Below, piece after piece: positions 32,345 through 44,622 of a stretch of DNA of 64,000 nt. This stretch comes from Peltaster fructicola. Taxonomy: Eukaryota > Ascomycota > Dothideomycetes. Every line of letters starts with the position of its first letter. The stretch's first letter is position 1. The notes beneath the pieces were generated by a model, which was not told the origin of the DNA, searched no databases, and saw nothing but the letters and a program-made list of their open reading frames with translations. The position numbers were made by a program, and so were the translations under genes. The stretch spans positions 248,001 to 312,000 of the forward strand of contig CP051140.1 in NCBI GenBank assembly GCA_001592805.2. The letters run 5' to 3'.

Positions 32345-33685
32345 CTACTTCTTGCCCACGAAGTCGTAGCCGTCACCTTTAGAATTGAGCTTGTAGGCAT
32401 ATTTCTCCATGTCGTAAGCCACACCATTCAAGGGGCTGATTGTCTTGGTGCAGATGTCTGGCTTCTTGCTAGACTTGAGGGTACCATCCTTGTTGAAGTT
32501 ACCATCAAAGTCTTTAAGAAGGTCGTTCAACTTCTTGCAGTAAGGACCCTTGGCACCGTCAAAAGCAGTGATTCGGACCCAGCTGCCCTTGGAGCTGCCT
32601 TTGACACCCTTCTGCTGCTTGACGCTGGGTTTCTTGGAGTAGTAAGCACTTAGGAGAGTCTTTTGACCTGTGTGGATGATCAGTGTATGTCTCTCAAGAA
32701 CATCGCATGTAACTTACGGTTCTGAGCGTCAACTGTGACGGGATACAGGATGGCTGGACGTCCACCTTGTGCTGAGCTTGCTGGAGGCCACTAGAGCTAG
32801 GGTCAGCTAGATCAAGGTAGTCTTTCGGCACAATCTATGCTCACCTCTTCAGGAGACACATATTTCTTGAAGTCGTCTGGTGATTTTGTGTCAAACTTCA
32901 CGTGGTCCTTCTTGAAGATGGCTCGGGACCCAACGCCATTGCCCTCTTTGACACCACCTGAAAGAAATGTGAGTTCAGCACGATAGTCAGATCACTTCTC
33001 GACTTACGGTTCAACGAAGATTCGTTCCACCAGCTTCTGTTGAGGGTGTCAGCATGTCTACCTTGTCACCAATTTCTTGCGCAACATACATCGTGACTGG
33101 AATCTCGTGGCAGAGGTGAGCCGCGCAGTCAGCGTCGAAAAGCTCCTGCAGACCATTGACGTTTGTTTCGGAAGCTGGGAAATCCCTTTTGATTGGATGG
33201 TCCTGATCGTCTCCAGGAGTTGCGGTGGCAACTGCAGTAGCAGTAGGATTGGCAGCGTGAGCAGTGGAAGTGTCAGTAGCCAGAGTCGTGGCAGTATGAG
33301 CAGTGGAAGTGTTAGAAGCGACAGCCTTAACAGTGGAAGTGTCAGAAGCGACAGCCTTTGCATTGGCAGCGGTAGAAGTATGAGCATCTGTCGGCTTCAC
33401 AACGTCTGCACGTGGTACAAATTCTCCTGATTGATCCTCTTCTTCCTCGTCGGCAGACAAGTCTAAGTTCAAGTCCTCAGCACTTGGATAGATGGTTTCT
33501 CCCTCGACCACGACTGGTTCGAGGGCACGTCTCAGGCGGGCATCGTAAGAAGTTTCTGTGTTGGCGAGATCGGCGTCCCGGACATCAATGCTTGCTCCAG
33601 TATCTGCAGTCGGCAGGGCTAAAGCTTGCTCGATGCCAACGGCAAGCAGAAGAGTAACAAGAGTTTGTGCTGGAAGAAGCTTCAT
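32345..33685 (-). CDS. secreted protein with Kex2-like site and Ala/Thr repeat region, unknown family
   Basis: Five exons (33685-33090, 33036-33008, 32957-32845, 32790-32718, 32667-32345) with introns of 53, 50, 50, 54 and 50 nt-class size encode 377 aa. Exon 2 is a 29-nt micro-exon (reading SWWNESSLN). The signal peptide is MKLLPAQTLVTLLLAVGIEQ, then ALALP. An acidic pro-region (LSADEEEEDQ) and a degenerate repeat built on VASDTST/VASNTST/LATDTST follow, up to a dibasic IKR near residue 169, a likely Kex2 site. The mature C-terminal part (SWWNESSLNRGVKEGNG, WPPASSAQGGRPAILYPV, KGSWVRITAFDGAKGPYCKK) has few Cys and looks globular. I do not recognise it. The domain order resembles secreted fungal proproteins. 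Confidence 0.75.
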
Positions 33686-35101
33686 GGTCGATGGTGCTTA
33701 GGAAAGATCGTGATGTTCCGATTGATGTTGAGTGAGCGATGATGATGGCTCTGAGCATACTGTACCAGCTTATATAGACGAACGATTGACTATCCCATGC
33801 TCATGTTGGTCCATCCGGGCGAAGCAGGTACAATCACAGGATGTGTGAGATGTGGAAGAACCAGGATATGTGTTCTGTACAAGGACTTGATGTCTCTGAC
33901 ACGAATACGTAGCTGACTGTGGAGTGCTGACATGGAGAACGTACTGATGGATGTGTCTCAACGACCATTGGTCTTGTGGCTGTTGAAGGATTGTTGCGAC
34001 ACCTTCGAACGGTACTGACACGGGCACAGTCAGCGTATCTGCCTCGGGTGTATCCCCAGTCCTTGTCTCTTCATCTGTACGATGAGACACTAGGCCTGTG
34101 ATGCGTTCACGAGCTGAGCTGATGGAATAGAGTCTCGTTGAGAGGGTTGCGTGAGCTGACTCTGAGGATCCTGCTCCGGTACGGCGAAGTGCAGGTCTGA
34201 CAATCGAGGATCTCGCTCAAGACATCTCTGAGCATGGTTCAGATAGTCTTCGACACCACGGCAGGTGTTGTAACAGCATCCTTGCTTGGGCGATGGAGAA
34301 CAAATTGCCCGTCCCGGAAGCCGTGAACATTGCTTAGCACACAACAACGTCCTAGTTGTGTTGCCAGATAGTTTCTTTGTAGCCATTCGTTGCTGCAAAA
34401 GAGACTGATTGCGTCAACTCGAGCAGTAGAGGTTATCAGCTGATACATGATAAGCACAATTATAGAGCAGAGAGTGACCAACTATGGCTGAGCATGAGAG
34501 CGACAAGGGCTTAATGAACTGCTCCTTGGACATCGACCACTGACATGGCATGAACAGCCAGTTTCAGCATCCTGTACAGCACAGTTGTGGATCTTGCGGA
34601 CGATTGACCTGAAGTGAGGCCGCCTTTGTTGGTCGCTGAGGAGAACAAGGTACAGGCAGAAGGAAGTTTAGCCAGGTGGCGGTAATAGCTGGCAATCCCA
34701 TGTTCCAGATCATCCTGTTAGTGAGGTACAGGATGCACAGGATGGGTCAAGTGCTGATCTTCTGTGACGACACCTGGTCTAACGCAGGGCTGCAGTCGCA
34801 TGTGGTAGCATCGAGGCGCCAATGCCGCTCAAATTGTATCCTGATGTGTCGATACGAGGGAAATGTAGCCGGCTCGTACTCGATTATATCGCTGATGGAG
34901 GGAGGACAGGTGTGGTGAGGCTGAGTACGATGTTGGCACGATGCCATTCACGCTGACGTCGCAGGAACAATCCTGGAGATGCCGCCAAGACTTTCAGCTC
35001 TGTACCACCATGCTCGTCGAATGAAACACCTTCGCAGAACTGCTTTGAGCTTCTACAACTTACCTCACACAATCAATCACTGGATTCAGAAAACAACGAA
35101 C
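33686..35101. other. intergenic, one Cys-rich open frame of doubtful status
   Basis: About 1.4 kb without a supported gene. A minus frame at 34090-34398 has seven Cys in a compact spacing (CAKQC, GCCYNTC). It lacks an ATG in a suitable place, and the hydrophobic stretch just upstream lies in another frame without a clean splice solution. Confidence 0.45.
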
Positions 35102-35681
35102 ATGTCGACCAATCTGTTGTTTGTGACAGCAAAACTATCTGTCAAGGTAAGTGGAATAGAGTCTATTCAATGTCTCGCTCACGACTACACAGAGAGTCAA
35201 TGACTTCTTGACAAAGGCACCAGAAGTCGAGAGAGCTATTCTACCAGACAGCATCTTCTTCTTGGTCGAGGATTCTCATGTTCCATACGAGAAAATCTTC
35301 AATGAAACTTCAACCGAGCCACCTGTCAGCGACTTCCAGTCAGGCTTTATCGGTGCAAGCGATGATGATCTCTGGAAGCAGCTCGAAAGCTACAGCGACG
35401 CTGAGCGGAAGCAGGATCATGCTGGCACCTTGCACGAGGAGATCATCGTCGTACTTGACAAGGAATCGGAGAAGGACGATACTGTGTCGATGTTGTATCG
35501 TAAGCAGGATGGCGAGAAGACCAAATGGCGTGCACCATTTAGGTTTGCTGTCCCTATCATCATGCAGATGCCATTCGATGATGAAGAGCCATGGCTCAAC
35601 GGTGTTGACGATGATGGGGCCATTAGGATGACCGAGGTGTATAAGGCACTGGACGTCGATTGGACTCATGGTGACAGCTGA
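35102..35681 (+). CDS. small conserved-looking protein, function unknown
   Basis: Two exons (35102-35146 and 35193-35681) joined over a 46-nt intron with a GTAAGT donor encode 177 aa. The reading starts MSTNLLFVTAKLSVKRVND. It continues with LPDSIFFLVEDSHVPYEKIF, an acidic middle (SDDDLWKQLESYSDAERKQD) and FRFAVPIIMQMPFDDEEPWL. It is soluble and acidic, with no signal peptide or membrane segment. The frame is open upstream to 34979, so an earlier start is possible. I do not recognise a family. The splice site and even codon pattern support a real gene. Confidence 0.55.
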
Positions 35682-36076
35682 ATAGAGCATCGCTGTAGAA
35701 TCTGTAGTTGATAGTGCTATGATATTGATAGAGTATTTGCCGTTACCTCTTCCACCTCTACAAGTGCTTGGAATGTCTGCCAACATGGGTAAGGCTGTAT
35801 CCACCGTGATATCCTTCATGGAAATATGTCTTTCGTGGTGATGTCGCAGGCCTCTTGTGCTTTCATACCATCCGCTGACCATGGATGTAGCTGAGCGTGG
35901 AGCCCGGTCCTGATGATGGTCATCCGACGATGCATCCACGGATATCGTTGTGCTCGATGGTGAATTGATCCAAGGAAGTATACGATGGTCCACGCGCCTT
36001 AAACGACGACCATGCTTGGAGTGATATGTTGATACGTAGAATATTCATTATCGTTCTATGCTTTCGCAGCTTGGTC
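35682..36076. other. convergent intergenic region, nothing recognised
   Basis: This gap lies between the 3' ends of the small unknown gene and the MFS pump. A minus frame over the unknown gene extends into it but is its shadow. Confidence 0.55.
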
Positions 36077-37963
36077 TTATACATTCTCCATGTGCTTTCG
36101 AATGTCTCGTAGGAAGAGAGACGCAACGATACAAACAGCTCCGAAAGCAATCGAGATCCAGTATGGCCATCTGTAGGCACTGGCGAATGCTGGCTGAAGG
36201 AGAGTGATGATCGTCTCGTAGGAGCCGTCCTTGATCAACACCTTGTCGCTCGTGGCGATCAGATTCTTGAGGTCTGCATACTGTGCTTGTCCAGCAAGCG
36301 TAACCAGCTCGACCAAGGTTGGGAAGTCATATGAGATGCCGGCAAGAGCCACCTGGGTACCTACTTCAGTCGCGAGGGCATAGAACTTGGCGTAGAAAAT
36401 GTTGTAATACGCTGTGAAGGCGATTGCACCTCCGACGTAGCGGATTGACAGCGTGATGGCTGTGATCGTTCCAATGAGCTCAGTTGGTGCCACGATCTGA
36501 GCTACGATCGACGCTGGAATGATGACTGCTCCAACACCGAAGCAGGCCAGTGTGATGATAGGGTAGACGACTGGCACCAAGTTCGTTGTCTTGGCTACTG
36601 ACATGGCGCCAGTGAAAGCTGTCATGAAGCAGCACCAGAAGAAAAGCAGCATGGTAGTTCGTCCTTTGGTGACACCGATCAGAACTAGTGAGACAAAGGC
36701 GCCGACGATAATACCGAAACCAATTGGCAAGGCTCGGATGCCGACTTGTGTAGGGTCAGATCCCCAGACGTTGTAGCACTGTGTTGGGTAGAACAGGAGT
36801 ACGACCAAGAAATTGCCTCCGCTGAAAAATGTAATCACCAGGATTGCGATCATGGAGCGCTTGTCCTTGGAGAACAAAGCCTTGGGGACCATAGGGTGTT
36901 TTGCGAACTTCATCTCCCAGACGAAGAAAGATGCGATGAGGACGACACCGATCAAGAACGGAGCCAAGACCTTGGCACTTGTCCATGGAGTGGTCTGCGC
37001 ACCAAACTGCATGCCCATCATGAAACAAACCACTCCAGCAATACTGAGGAAGCCTCCAATGTAGTCGATCTCTTTGAGAATCTCCTTCTTGGATCGGTGG
37101 GACATTTTGCTGGCTGGGTCGGCGTAGAAAAAGAGAACTAGAAGAAGTCCGACGAAGTTCCAGATTCCAACCAGTGCACCATTCCAGCGCCAGTTTGATT
37201 GTGCAGAGATCAGCTCAGCCCACAGTACACTTGGGCAGAATGGTAGGATTGTAGCAACGACGGCTCCTACGTATGCAGGACGTTTTGCAACAGGAACAAG
37301 CTCTGAGGTGCCGGCAAGGGCGATAAGCTCATTCAAGCCAGCGCCAAGACCACAGACGACCATACCAGCTGTTTCCAAAGTCAGTATAGCTCTCTAAAGA
37401 TGTATAGTCCACTCTTACCGATAGCTTGGTTGATATCCTTCGACGTTGAGACGATAATTGGGCCGATCATTAGGAGGACTTGACCGAAAGTTGCAACGGG
37501 CTTACGACCGAACATATCCGATAGAGCGCCGACGAAAGGACACAACGCAGCATTAGGAATGAGATATCCGATGATCATCCACAAGTATGTTCCATCTCCG
37601 CCCCCAATGTCGCTGTAGATCAAGGGTAGAACTGCGCCGTAGAGGTAAAGTGGGATCTGTGAGCCGACCCACAGAAAGGACATCGCTGTGAGTGAGGTAA
37701 AGAGCTTGAAGTTCATCTACCATGGCGGTCAGTATGTTAGAGAGATGCAAAGACGAATTGCCCGTGAAGTGATAATCTACCTTATCGTGAACAAATGCCT
37801 CCTCGGTGTGCTGCTTGATGCCGTTCCTGACAGCGAGATCACGTCGATCGTCGCCATAACCGAGTTCCATGTGCTCGAACTTCTCGACGAAGTTGTCATG
37901 GCCATGTGCATGTTTTGTGTCGACACTGCGCCGTGCGGTGGTATGTTGAGGTGTCGATTCCAT
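36077..37963 (-). CDS. TRI12-type MFS efflux transporter
   Basis: Three exons (37963-37781, 37716-37419, 37368-36077) with introns of 64 and 50 nt encode 590 aa. The cytosolic N-terminus of about 60 residues is polar (MESTPQHTTARRSVDTKHAH). It is followed by about 14 membrane segments. The conserved loop GALSDMFGRKPVATFGQ, the AELISAQSNWRWNG segment and the long GGFLSIAGVVCFMMGMQFG region match the fungal TRI12 branch (trichothecene efflux pump, siderophore-transporter relatives). Members export toxins or carry iron siderophores across the plasma membrane. No trichothecene or siderophore biosynthetic gene is nearby, so the cargo is open. The exon 2/3 junction restores the expected INQAIAGMVVCGLGAG. 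Confidence 0.9.
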
Positions 37964-40851
37964 GATGAGTGATTCGAGCGCGCTCGAAGGGTCACTTGTC
38001 GAAGAGGAATGTAGGGGGAAGAAGAACAAAGAGATGCACAATCAATCAAACCTATAATTGACTGGCCTTTCACGTGGTTGCACCACTAATGAGCACGAGG
38101 TCTGGAGCGGTCAGTGGAGACTCGACGACCTACCTACAAGCGGATATATGACTGTACTCTGCTATTTCGCTTGCCTCGGTGAATTCCATATCATTGATGG
38201 CAAATATCGGTAATCTTGGTTCCATACTTCTCAAAGGCGATACTGGGAAGTGAAGCAAACGGCATGGATCGCGGGGTATAAACTATTGCGTCCAGGCTAA
38301 TTCGCATGCCAGGAAGCGATGCTTTCGGCTAATGCCATTGCAGCGACTAGATTGGATGATCTCTTCTGTTGGTATGCTGTGTAATTGGCCATGGTGACGT
38401 CCTCTGCGCCACGAGTGACTAGTCATTGGCAGATCGCTTCGCAGCGGTTTCGCGCAAATGGTTGCGCACACAGTCCGTCTCGAGTGCTAGAGGTTCCTAT
38501 CGCTTGGCTCGACGAGATGGCCGAGGAGCAGGATCCTCCGCGCTGACTGTATTCTTGTTGAGATCGCCTGTCGTCTTCCGGGCGAGCCTACTGAGACACG
38601 AACTGTAGTGTCCATCGCGCAATCGCATATGAATGACCCAAAGATCTTGTTCCTTCGAAAGAGGAGAAACAGGATCATCGTAGCGTTACGTGGTCTGCGT
38701 CTTCCCAAAGAGGTCCACGTGGCCGTAAGAGCTATTCGTCTGATCAGCAGATGCAGATCAGGGCGCGGCACTCTGTCTGCGAACGGTCTGTGTCCGATCA
38801 CAGATCAACAAGCTGTAGAGCATGGCGATCCTGCGTACCAATTCGTACCAACACTGCTTGGCGACGAGGCGCAACGAGTTTCGGAAGTCGTTCATCTCTT
38901 GCCCAGATGAACCAGCCTACATCTTACGATATCTGCTTTTCCCAAGGACTCTGGAGGTAATATCGCTCGATGACAACGTCTGGAACGTCTGGTGTGCCAA
39001 GTGAACCGGATTCCGAACGTCGACGATTTACCATTAGATCGCACTTTAGCCAGTGTGGAGACTTGAGCAGGACAGAAAGAATGGTACTTGTACGGTGTAG
39101 CCCTCCTCTTTTGAGCGTGCTGCGCCTTTCATGAGTCTCGGGTGTGACAATTGCTACATGCAGCTGTAGCTGTGCGGCGCAGCTGGTAACCGATGACATG
39201 CATCCATCTCTTCTCGCACATGCACTATAACTGTCGCATGCAACTGAGTCTGAGGATCAAGTTGAGGGTGTAGTCTCCTGCTAGGCGTTGTTGTACGCGT
39301 CAGGAAGCTGTCCATCCCTATGCTGCTGGTACCTTTGAGACTCGTGGCGCGGTCTCTGCGAATGCAAGGTCCGACATGGCTTGGCAGGATACGCGTCGAG
39401 CAGGTTGGCTCTCAGCGGATTGGCGATGTGATTCTGCGGTCAATGGAGGATGAAAAGAAGAGGTGATGTAGATGATTGCCTGAAGCTGAGAAAGTGAGAA
39501 TCGTGCCCACCACTGATCTCAGCCAGCCCGCCACAATTCGACCCTCTTACACGGACATGCTTATCACTGTTGTTGATCGACAGTATATGCTCTTCTCTCT
39601 ACTACCACTGCCAAGCGGACGCGGCGGAGCATAACACGCATCATTGGCTCCTTCGAAGCGTTGCTGCCAGCTGCCAGTGTTTGTGACAGGCGGGATGGAG
39701 ATGACATGTCAGATACTGATGGACAGCACTCCTCTCCATTCGCTGCAGCACTGTCGCCAGTCGTGGTGAATAGGACCGGCATATCCCATGGCAATGTCTG
39801 GCCAACAGCTCCAAATCATTGTCGGTGTTAAGGAGATCAGGCTCGATTCAGCAGAGATGCAAGACTACAGTAGCGACTGGCGAGTTTATGGCCATCTCAC
39901 TGAGCACATCATCGGCACAGGAATCTCTGCATATGATGCTGTCAACGCAGAAGGAAACATCTCCCTCGCTCAATAAACGCCTCTTGGCAGCTGCTGTCTA
40001 TCGTTGCTGCGGCCAGGAGACACCTCAGTACACATGCGTGCTAAACGTCTGAGCACATTTCCAGACGTCCTTGAATACAACACGAAAGCGATATCCCCAG
40101 ATCAAGAGACTACCTCTGGTCATGAGCAGCCATGGACTGAAGACGCCACGGTCGTTGAGCGTCTACGATGTTGTGATAAGATGCATTCTATGATGAGCTT
40201 AGTCAGGCATCTGGAAGAACTGCCAGGCATGCAGTGCAATATAGGAACACTGTCCTTGCAGGCAGCAGATCATACAACAATCCCTTACCTCCGCTGGCTT
40301 TCTTCCTATCGCTCAAGCGAGGAAGTTTGTAGATTGCCATCACTGTCCGATACACCGTGGCTGATCTTTTGTCTGTGAACTTTGACGAACTCCGGCAGAT
40401 TGGAGAGCAATGGCACGCTATTGTGTGAGTGGACATAGAACACAGCTTTCATTGATCCTGAATTACGAAGTACGATTCGAAGAGCCTCAAATGCCTACGG
40501 CTAAGGCAGTCTTATCGTAGCCTTCGAGTGGATTGGTCAAGGTTGCTCTCAGTCTCGTACAAGCAAGGTAAACATCCATGGTTGTAGGGCGGGTATCGAT
40601 TGTAGTGATCGTAAAGCAAGTTGTATGTATGTATATGGTCGCTCCTTGAGCATCTTGCTCTATATAGTACAGTATGGCTGTCGTCAGTCGACTGCTTAGA
40701 TCAGTTCTGCCAAAGATAGAGATCCAGATACTCATGCTGGCAATACTCTTGCTGACAACTGCTTCTATTGCTGAAGCTCGAAAGCACAGCCAACGCAGTG
40801 CAACATGGCGCGTGTCTGGGCGTGCATTGTATCCTGATCGAATGTTCGTTT
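37964..40851. other. 2.9-kb gene-poor stretch
   Basis: No supported gene. On the + strand, frames at 39788-39976 and 40004-40378 run close together with reasonable amino-acid composition (LDSAEMQDYSSDWRVYG; LRCCDKMHSMMSLVRHLEEL) and could be pieces of a decayed gene. I recognise no family. No transposon ends or long repeats were noticed. Confidence 0.4.
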
Positions 40852-41961
40852 TCAATCGCCGTGATTCGCTTCCAAAGGTTGTGCTGGGTCTGCAGCCTTG
40901 GACTTCTCTTTCTCCTCCTGCTCGGCCTTTTCCTTCTCCGCCTTCTCCTTAGCTTCTTTCTCTCTGTTGATCTTGCCATCGTGAGCATCTTTCCAACCCC
41001 AAAAGCCGTTGAAATGGTGCCACAGCAGCTGCTCCTCGTTGTTCTCCCCTTTGGAATTGGAATGCGCCTGGCCGGAGCCGAATGCGCTCACAGGCAAGAT
41101 CAGGACGTCGCCGATGAGCATCGGGCCTGTGAGCTTCGTGAGGGTGTCTTCAGTGATATTGCGTTTCATTTGTTCCGTCAAGGCTTCAAGTATGGCGTGG
41201 CTGAAGATCTGGTATGCATTGTTAGCAGGGATGTCTAGATCGTGCAAGGGCAAGAAGCTCACTCTCGGACCTGTGATATGCAGCACATCATCGTTGGAGC
41301 CACATTCGATCTTCCCTCCATCTGGTGCCAGATTCTGCAATGCCTTGGTAACACGATTGACGATGTGCTCCAGCACTTTGTTGCCGGGCTTGGACATGAA
41401 AGCCCACTGGCAGAGCTGGACACGATCCTCGAAATCAGATCTAATACCGTCGTCCATGGCATCGTATTCCACACCCACGACAAAGCTCGTCCTGTTCACG
41501 TACTCCAAAGGAATCCAACTGTCGATCGGCCGTGTGCAGTCCGTATCCATATCAACGTATGTTCCTCCTTCTGCCAGCAGCGCAAGGTATCTAGTGTAGT
41601 CTGCGCGCAGAATTACATCCTCTGTTCGAATGTATGTGTCAATGATGTCTGGTCGGTTGTGGAAAGTCGTTTGCACGAATGTCATGGCCGTGCCGTCAGT
41701 CAGCAGCTCGTATCTGTAGTCCGGGTTCTTCTGTGACCAGGTCTTACTCCAGTCTCGGTAGTCATCGCTGAGACCTTGTGGAGGATCTCGCCATGTCTGC
41801 CAGATCTTGCGCGGTATGCTGTGAGGTGCAGTCTTCGGCTTGACGATCTGGAACTTTGGGATCTCAGGTATATGAGGTATTGGGTGATAAGAATGAGTGA
41901 CAAGCGCAATGCCGGCGAGGAGAGAGAGGGCGACAGCTGTTGTTCGCATGCGCCTCGACAT
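40852..41961 (-). CDS. GT32 alpha-mannosyltransferase, Och1-like, with charged C-terminal tail
   Basis: Two exons (41961-41263 and 41208-40852) encode 351 aa. The 54-nt intron (GTGAGC...CTAAC...CCAG) is a multiple of three and contains no stop, so an uncut frame of 369 aa is also open. Splicing restores ITGPRIFSHAILEAL, which fits the family. A single N-terminal membrane anchor (residues 8-21) marks a type II Golgi protein. The catalytic region has IPRKIWQTW, RADYTRYLALLAEGGTYVDM and the DXD motif in DMDTD (137-141), which binds Mn-GDP-mannose. Och1-type enzymes start or extend N-glycan outer chains. The C-terminus is a run of Lys/Glu heptads (KEAKEKAEKEKAEQEEKEK), unusual for the family. Confidence 0.88.
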   Translation of the reverse strand: MSRRMRTTAVALSLLAGIALVTHSYHPIPHIPEIPKFQIVKPKTAPHSIPRKIWQTWRDPPQGLSDDYRDWSKTWSQKNPDYRYELLTDGTAMTFVQTTFHNRPDIIDTYIRTEDVILRADYTRYLALLAEGGTYVDMDTDCTRPIDSWIPLEYVNRTSFVVGVEYDAMDDGIRSDFEDRVQLCQWAFMSKPGNKVLEHIVNRVTKALQNLAPDGGKIECGSNDDVLHITGPRVSFLPLHDLDIPANNAYQIFSHAILEALTEQMKRNITEDTLTKLTGPMLIGDVLILPVSAFGSGQAHSNSKGENNEEQLLWHHFNGFWGWKDAHDGKINREKEAKEKAEKEKAEQEEKEKSKAADPAQPLEANHGD

Positions 41962-43001
41962 GATGATGTTGGAATTGCCGCGTCACAACGCAGCGCTCTG
42001 CCGTGGCCTGCAGCAGATGTATGGCGAGGAATCAATATCAGCAGTGAATGAATGAAAGGAGGTGAGTACTGATGGAGGAGAAAAGGATACGCAAGAGGGA
42101 GAGAAGCGAAAGAGAGAAAATGGCATCGGTGAACACGAGTAAGGAATACGAAGCATTTTAGGCTTCGTGAGGAAAAGAGCTGACAGCGCCCGCCGTTACG
42201 CGGTGTCTAAGGGCGAGGCGAGATGCACGACCGGGCAAAAGTGTCGATTGCGAGATGATTAGGGAATGTGGCTTTGGTGTACGTGAGCTGAAAGCAGCCT
42301 ATGCATGTCCAGGGCAAAGCTTGGCACGCTACCCTTCGTCCGTTCTTTCCATCGAGCAATCTGTTCTTTAGATAAGGCGGATTCCATGGTCTATCAGATC
42401 CTGATCATCGCAGTCGTTGGTCTTTGTGGTCGTTGAGCATAGCCATGCCCTTGCATGGAAGATGCAAGCCTGGCAGTCGGGATCTGCATAGATCTGTGCC
42501 TTAGCGGTCCTTAGAATAGCTTATGAGAAACGGGCTGTAGCAGCCAAGCCGTAATTGGTCGATAGATCGACGGTGAAACGGTCGACCAAAAAGAAAGCAT
42601 GTTCGATTGTTCCTGGTAGGACATTGATGAGCTTCTAGAACTTGGCATCTTGAAGAGTCTACTTTATTGTACGTCAGCGGGCCACGTATACAAGCCTCTC
42701 TATACCGCGACGACCCGCCATGCAGGAGCCTCGCTGGTGACGACCGTCTCAATGGAGTATTGCTGACGACGACCATGAGGAAGGATGGCCTAGATGCCAC
42801 CCATGCCAAACAACCTGCTGCACAATGGGTCGGGTGGTCAGATCGTCTCATGAGTACAATGAACAACTGCCTCACGTCACGGTGCTCTACCAACTCTCGC
42901 ATAGCGTCTTCAGCGTTCCATACGCATCAGCACAACGGCTCATTTCACTACTCACTCAGATGCACGATGTGGACCACCACAGCTGCACTTTCTTGCCAGC
43001 C
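41962..43001. other. upstream region of the GT32 gene, nothing recognised
   Basis: About 1 kb. Several short frames exist but none has a domain or credible start and splice pattern. A purine-rich stretch (GAGAGAAGCGAAAGAGAGAA) lies near 42100, about 140 bp upstream of the GT32 start. Confidence 0.5.
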
Positions 43002-43783
43002 CTACCACCTCATCTGACGCATGCCTTCATCGGAGTGCTCCCAGAACCCTTCAGCATAGCTACCGACCTCTGCCAATGCCAGCTCTACGACGACTTGCGC
43101 ACCATCTGCCGGGTCCTTTGTCCCTTTGAAGCCATTGAGAGCAGTTGAACAGTGGCCAGGATTGGCACACTGAAATGTCACCTGTGGATAGAGCTTACGC
43201 ATCTCCAGCGTCAGCGCATTGACTGCTACCTTACTGACTGTGTAGGCAAGCACTCTTGTCGGCGGCAGAGTCCCTTCGACGAGCGCATGCATGCTGGCTC
43301 TTCCTGATGAGATCGTGATCACTTGTCGATGGCCGCTCTTCGTCAGCAGTGGTATGCATGCTGCTGTCAGTAAACCGACAGATGTGACATTTGTGTTGAG
43401 CGTATCGTTGAAGGACCGGCGATAGTCAGTCAGGTCGCTACTTGCTACCGCGATGCCGGCGTTATTGATCAGGACTGTATGTGTGTGGTCAACGATTGCA
43501 TGTCGTTTGAGATGTCGGACTACCGACCATCTAAGCGTCCGAACTGATCACCTATCGCTTTCACAGCAGCTTGTATGCTGGCATCCGATGTGACGTCCAG
43601 CTCGATAGGGTGGAAGCTACATCTGCTGAACTGCGCAAACTCATTGACTGCTGACCTTGCTGTGGCTAACTGACGTGAGGCCACTAGTATTATTGCGCTT
43701 CCATCTCGAGAAGCCAGTCCTCGCACAACGGCCGCACCAATCCCTCTGTTGGCACCTGTGACGAGGATGATGAGCTTGGTCAT
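43002..43783 (-). CDS. short-chain dehydrogenase/reductase
   Basis: Two exons (43783-43528 and 43474-43002) joined over a 53-nt intron encode 242 aa. The start at 43783 puts the Rossmann motif close to the N-terminus: ILVTGANRGIG (TGxxxGxG, residues 6-16). The later motifs are NNAG (VLINNAGIAV), the catalytic Ser (ITISSGRAS) and YTVSK (Tyr and Lys of the YxxxK motif). The C-terminal half is PQVTFQCANPGHCSTALNGF, with the PG loop after the active site. This is a classical NAD(P)-dependent SDR, possibly of the carbonyl-reductase (C-factor-like) subgroup. The substrate is unknown. The intron boundary restores GRLDVLINNAG. Confidence 0.92.
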
Positions 43784-44622
43784 GCTTTTGATAGAGTCGC
43801 TCGGGTATGCCAAAGACGCTCCATCATTTGTACTCGAGCAGTGCTGCTCTCTGCTAGTGGGACTCGTCGTAAATACGACATCTGATGCCGCTATCACTCT
43901 CGATTGACGTCGGAGATAAGGTGGGACAAAGCCGCGACCTTACTCTACGTTGTGTCTCTGTCGACATCAAACTCAACAGATCGCAAGCCCGGATCATGAT
44001 CGGCGAACGTCGAGTACATACACGGCTGTCTGATAGTGCCGAGCATATGCGACGAAGAGAAGTGCAGAAGCCACTCGAAGGAAAAGGTCTGGAATACAAG
44101 CTGCAAGGCTCATTTGATCGACATTGATCAATGACTACCCAGACTAAGGTTGAGCTCTTGGCACACGCAAGACTCGTTGGCATAAAGGCTCGCCAGTACC
44201 GGGTCCACCATAGAACTTGTCGATGCACTGCTCGAACGACCAAGTGGTGGGCCGTGTCCAGCTTACATCTGCTGAACCACTGGTTGTCATGCGGTGCCGG
44301 AGTCTGGCCACATAGGACGATCTGCAGCCAAAGACGGGCGGAGGATGACATGCGAGGTTGTTGGTATAGCTCATGGAGATGGCGATCCCGCCGTCGGAGG
44401 CATGAATCCATCGCCGCCGCTTAAGCCGTCGAAAGGAATTGTTGTCTGTTTTGGTGAACTTCAACGACAATGATCCACATGAGAGATACGCCATCCAAGA
44501 GGTAAATAATGCTTTGTTGGTAACCTGTCGGCGATTTGCAGCACTCAACATGCTCAGCCGATGCATATGTTGTGTATGCAGCCACCCTACTCCCATTCCT
44601 ATTACGGGGATTATCGTCCCAG
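43784..44622. other. intergenic, nothing firm
   Basis: Frames overlap on both strands over this stretch, but none shows a domain or a clear splice structure. Confidence 0.45.

Noticed and set aside
34090-34481. Cys-rich minus-strand frame with a hydrophobic stretch upstream
   Set aside because: The hydrophobic part is in another frame, starts with TTG, and no GT-AG intron joins the two in phase.
41700-42035. Minus frame over the GT32 start
   Set aside because: It is a shadow in another frame of the membrane-anchor region, without a domain.
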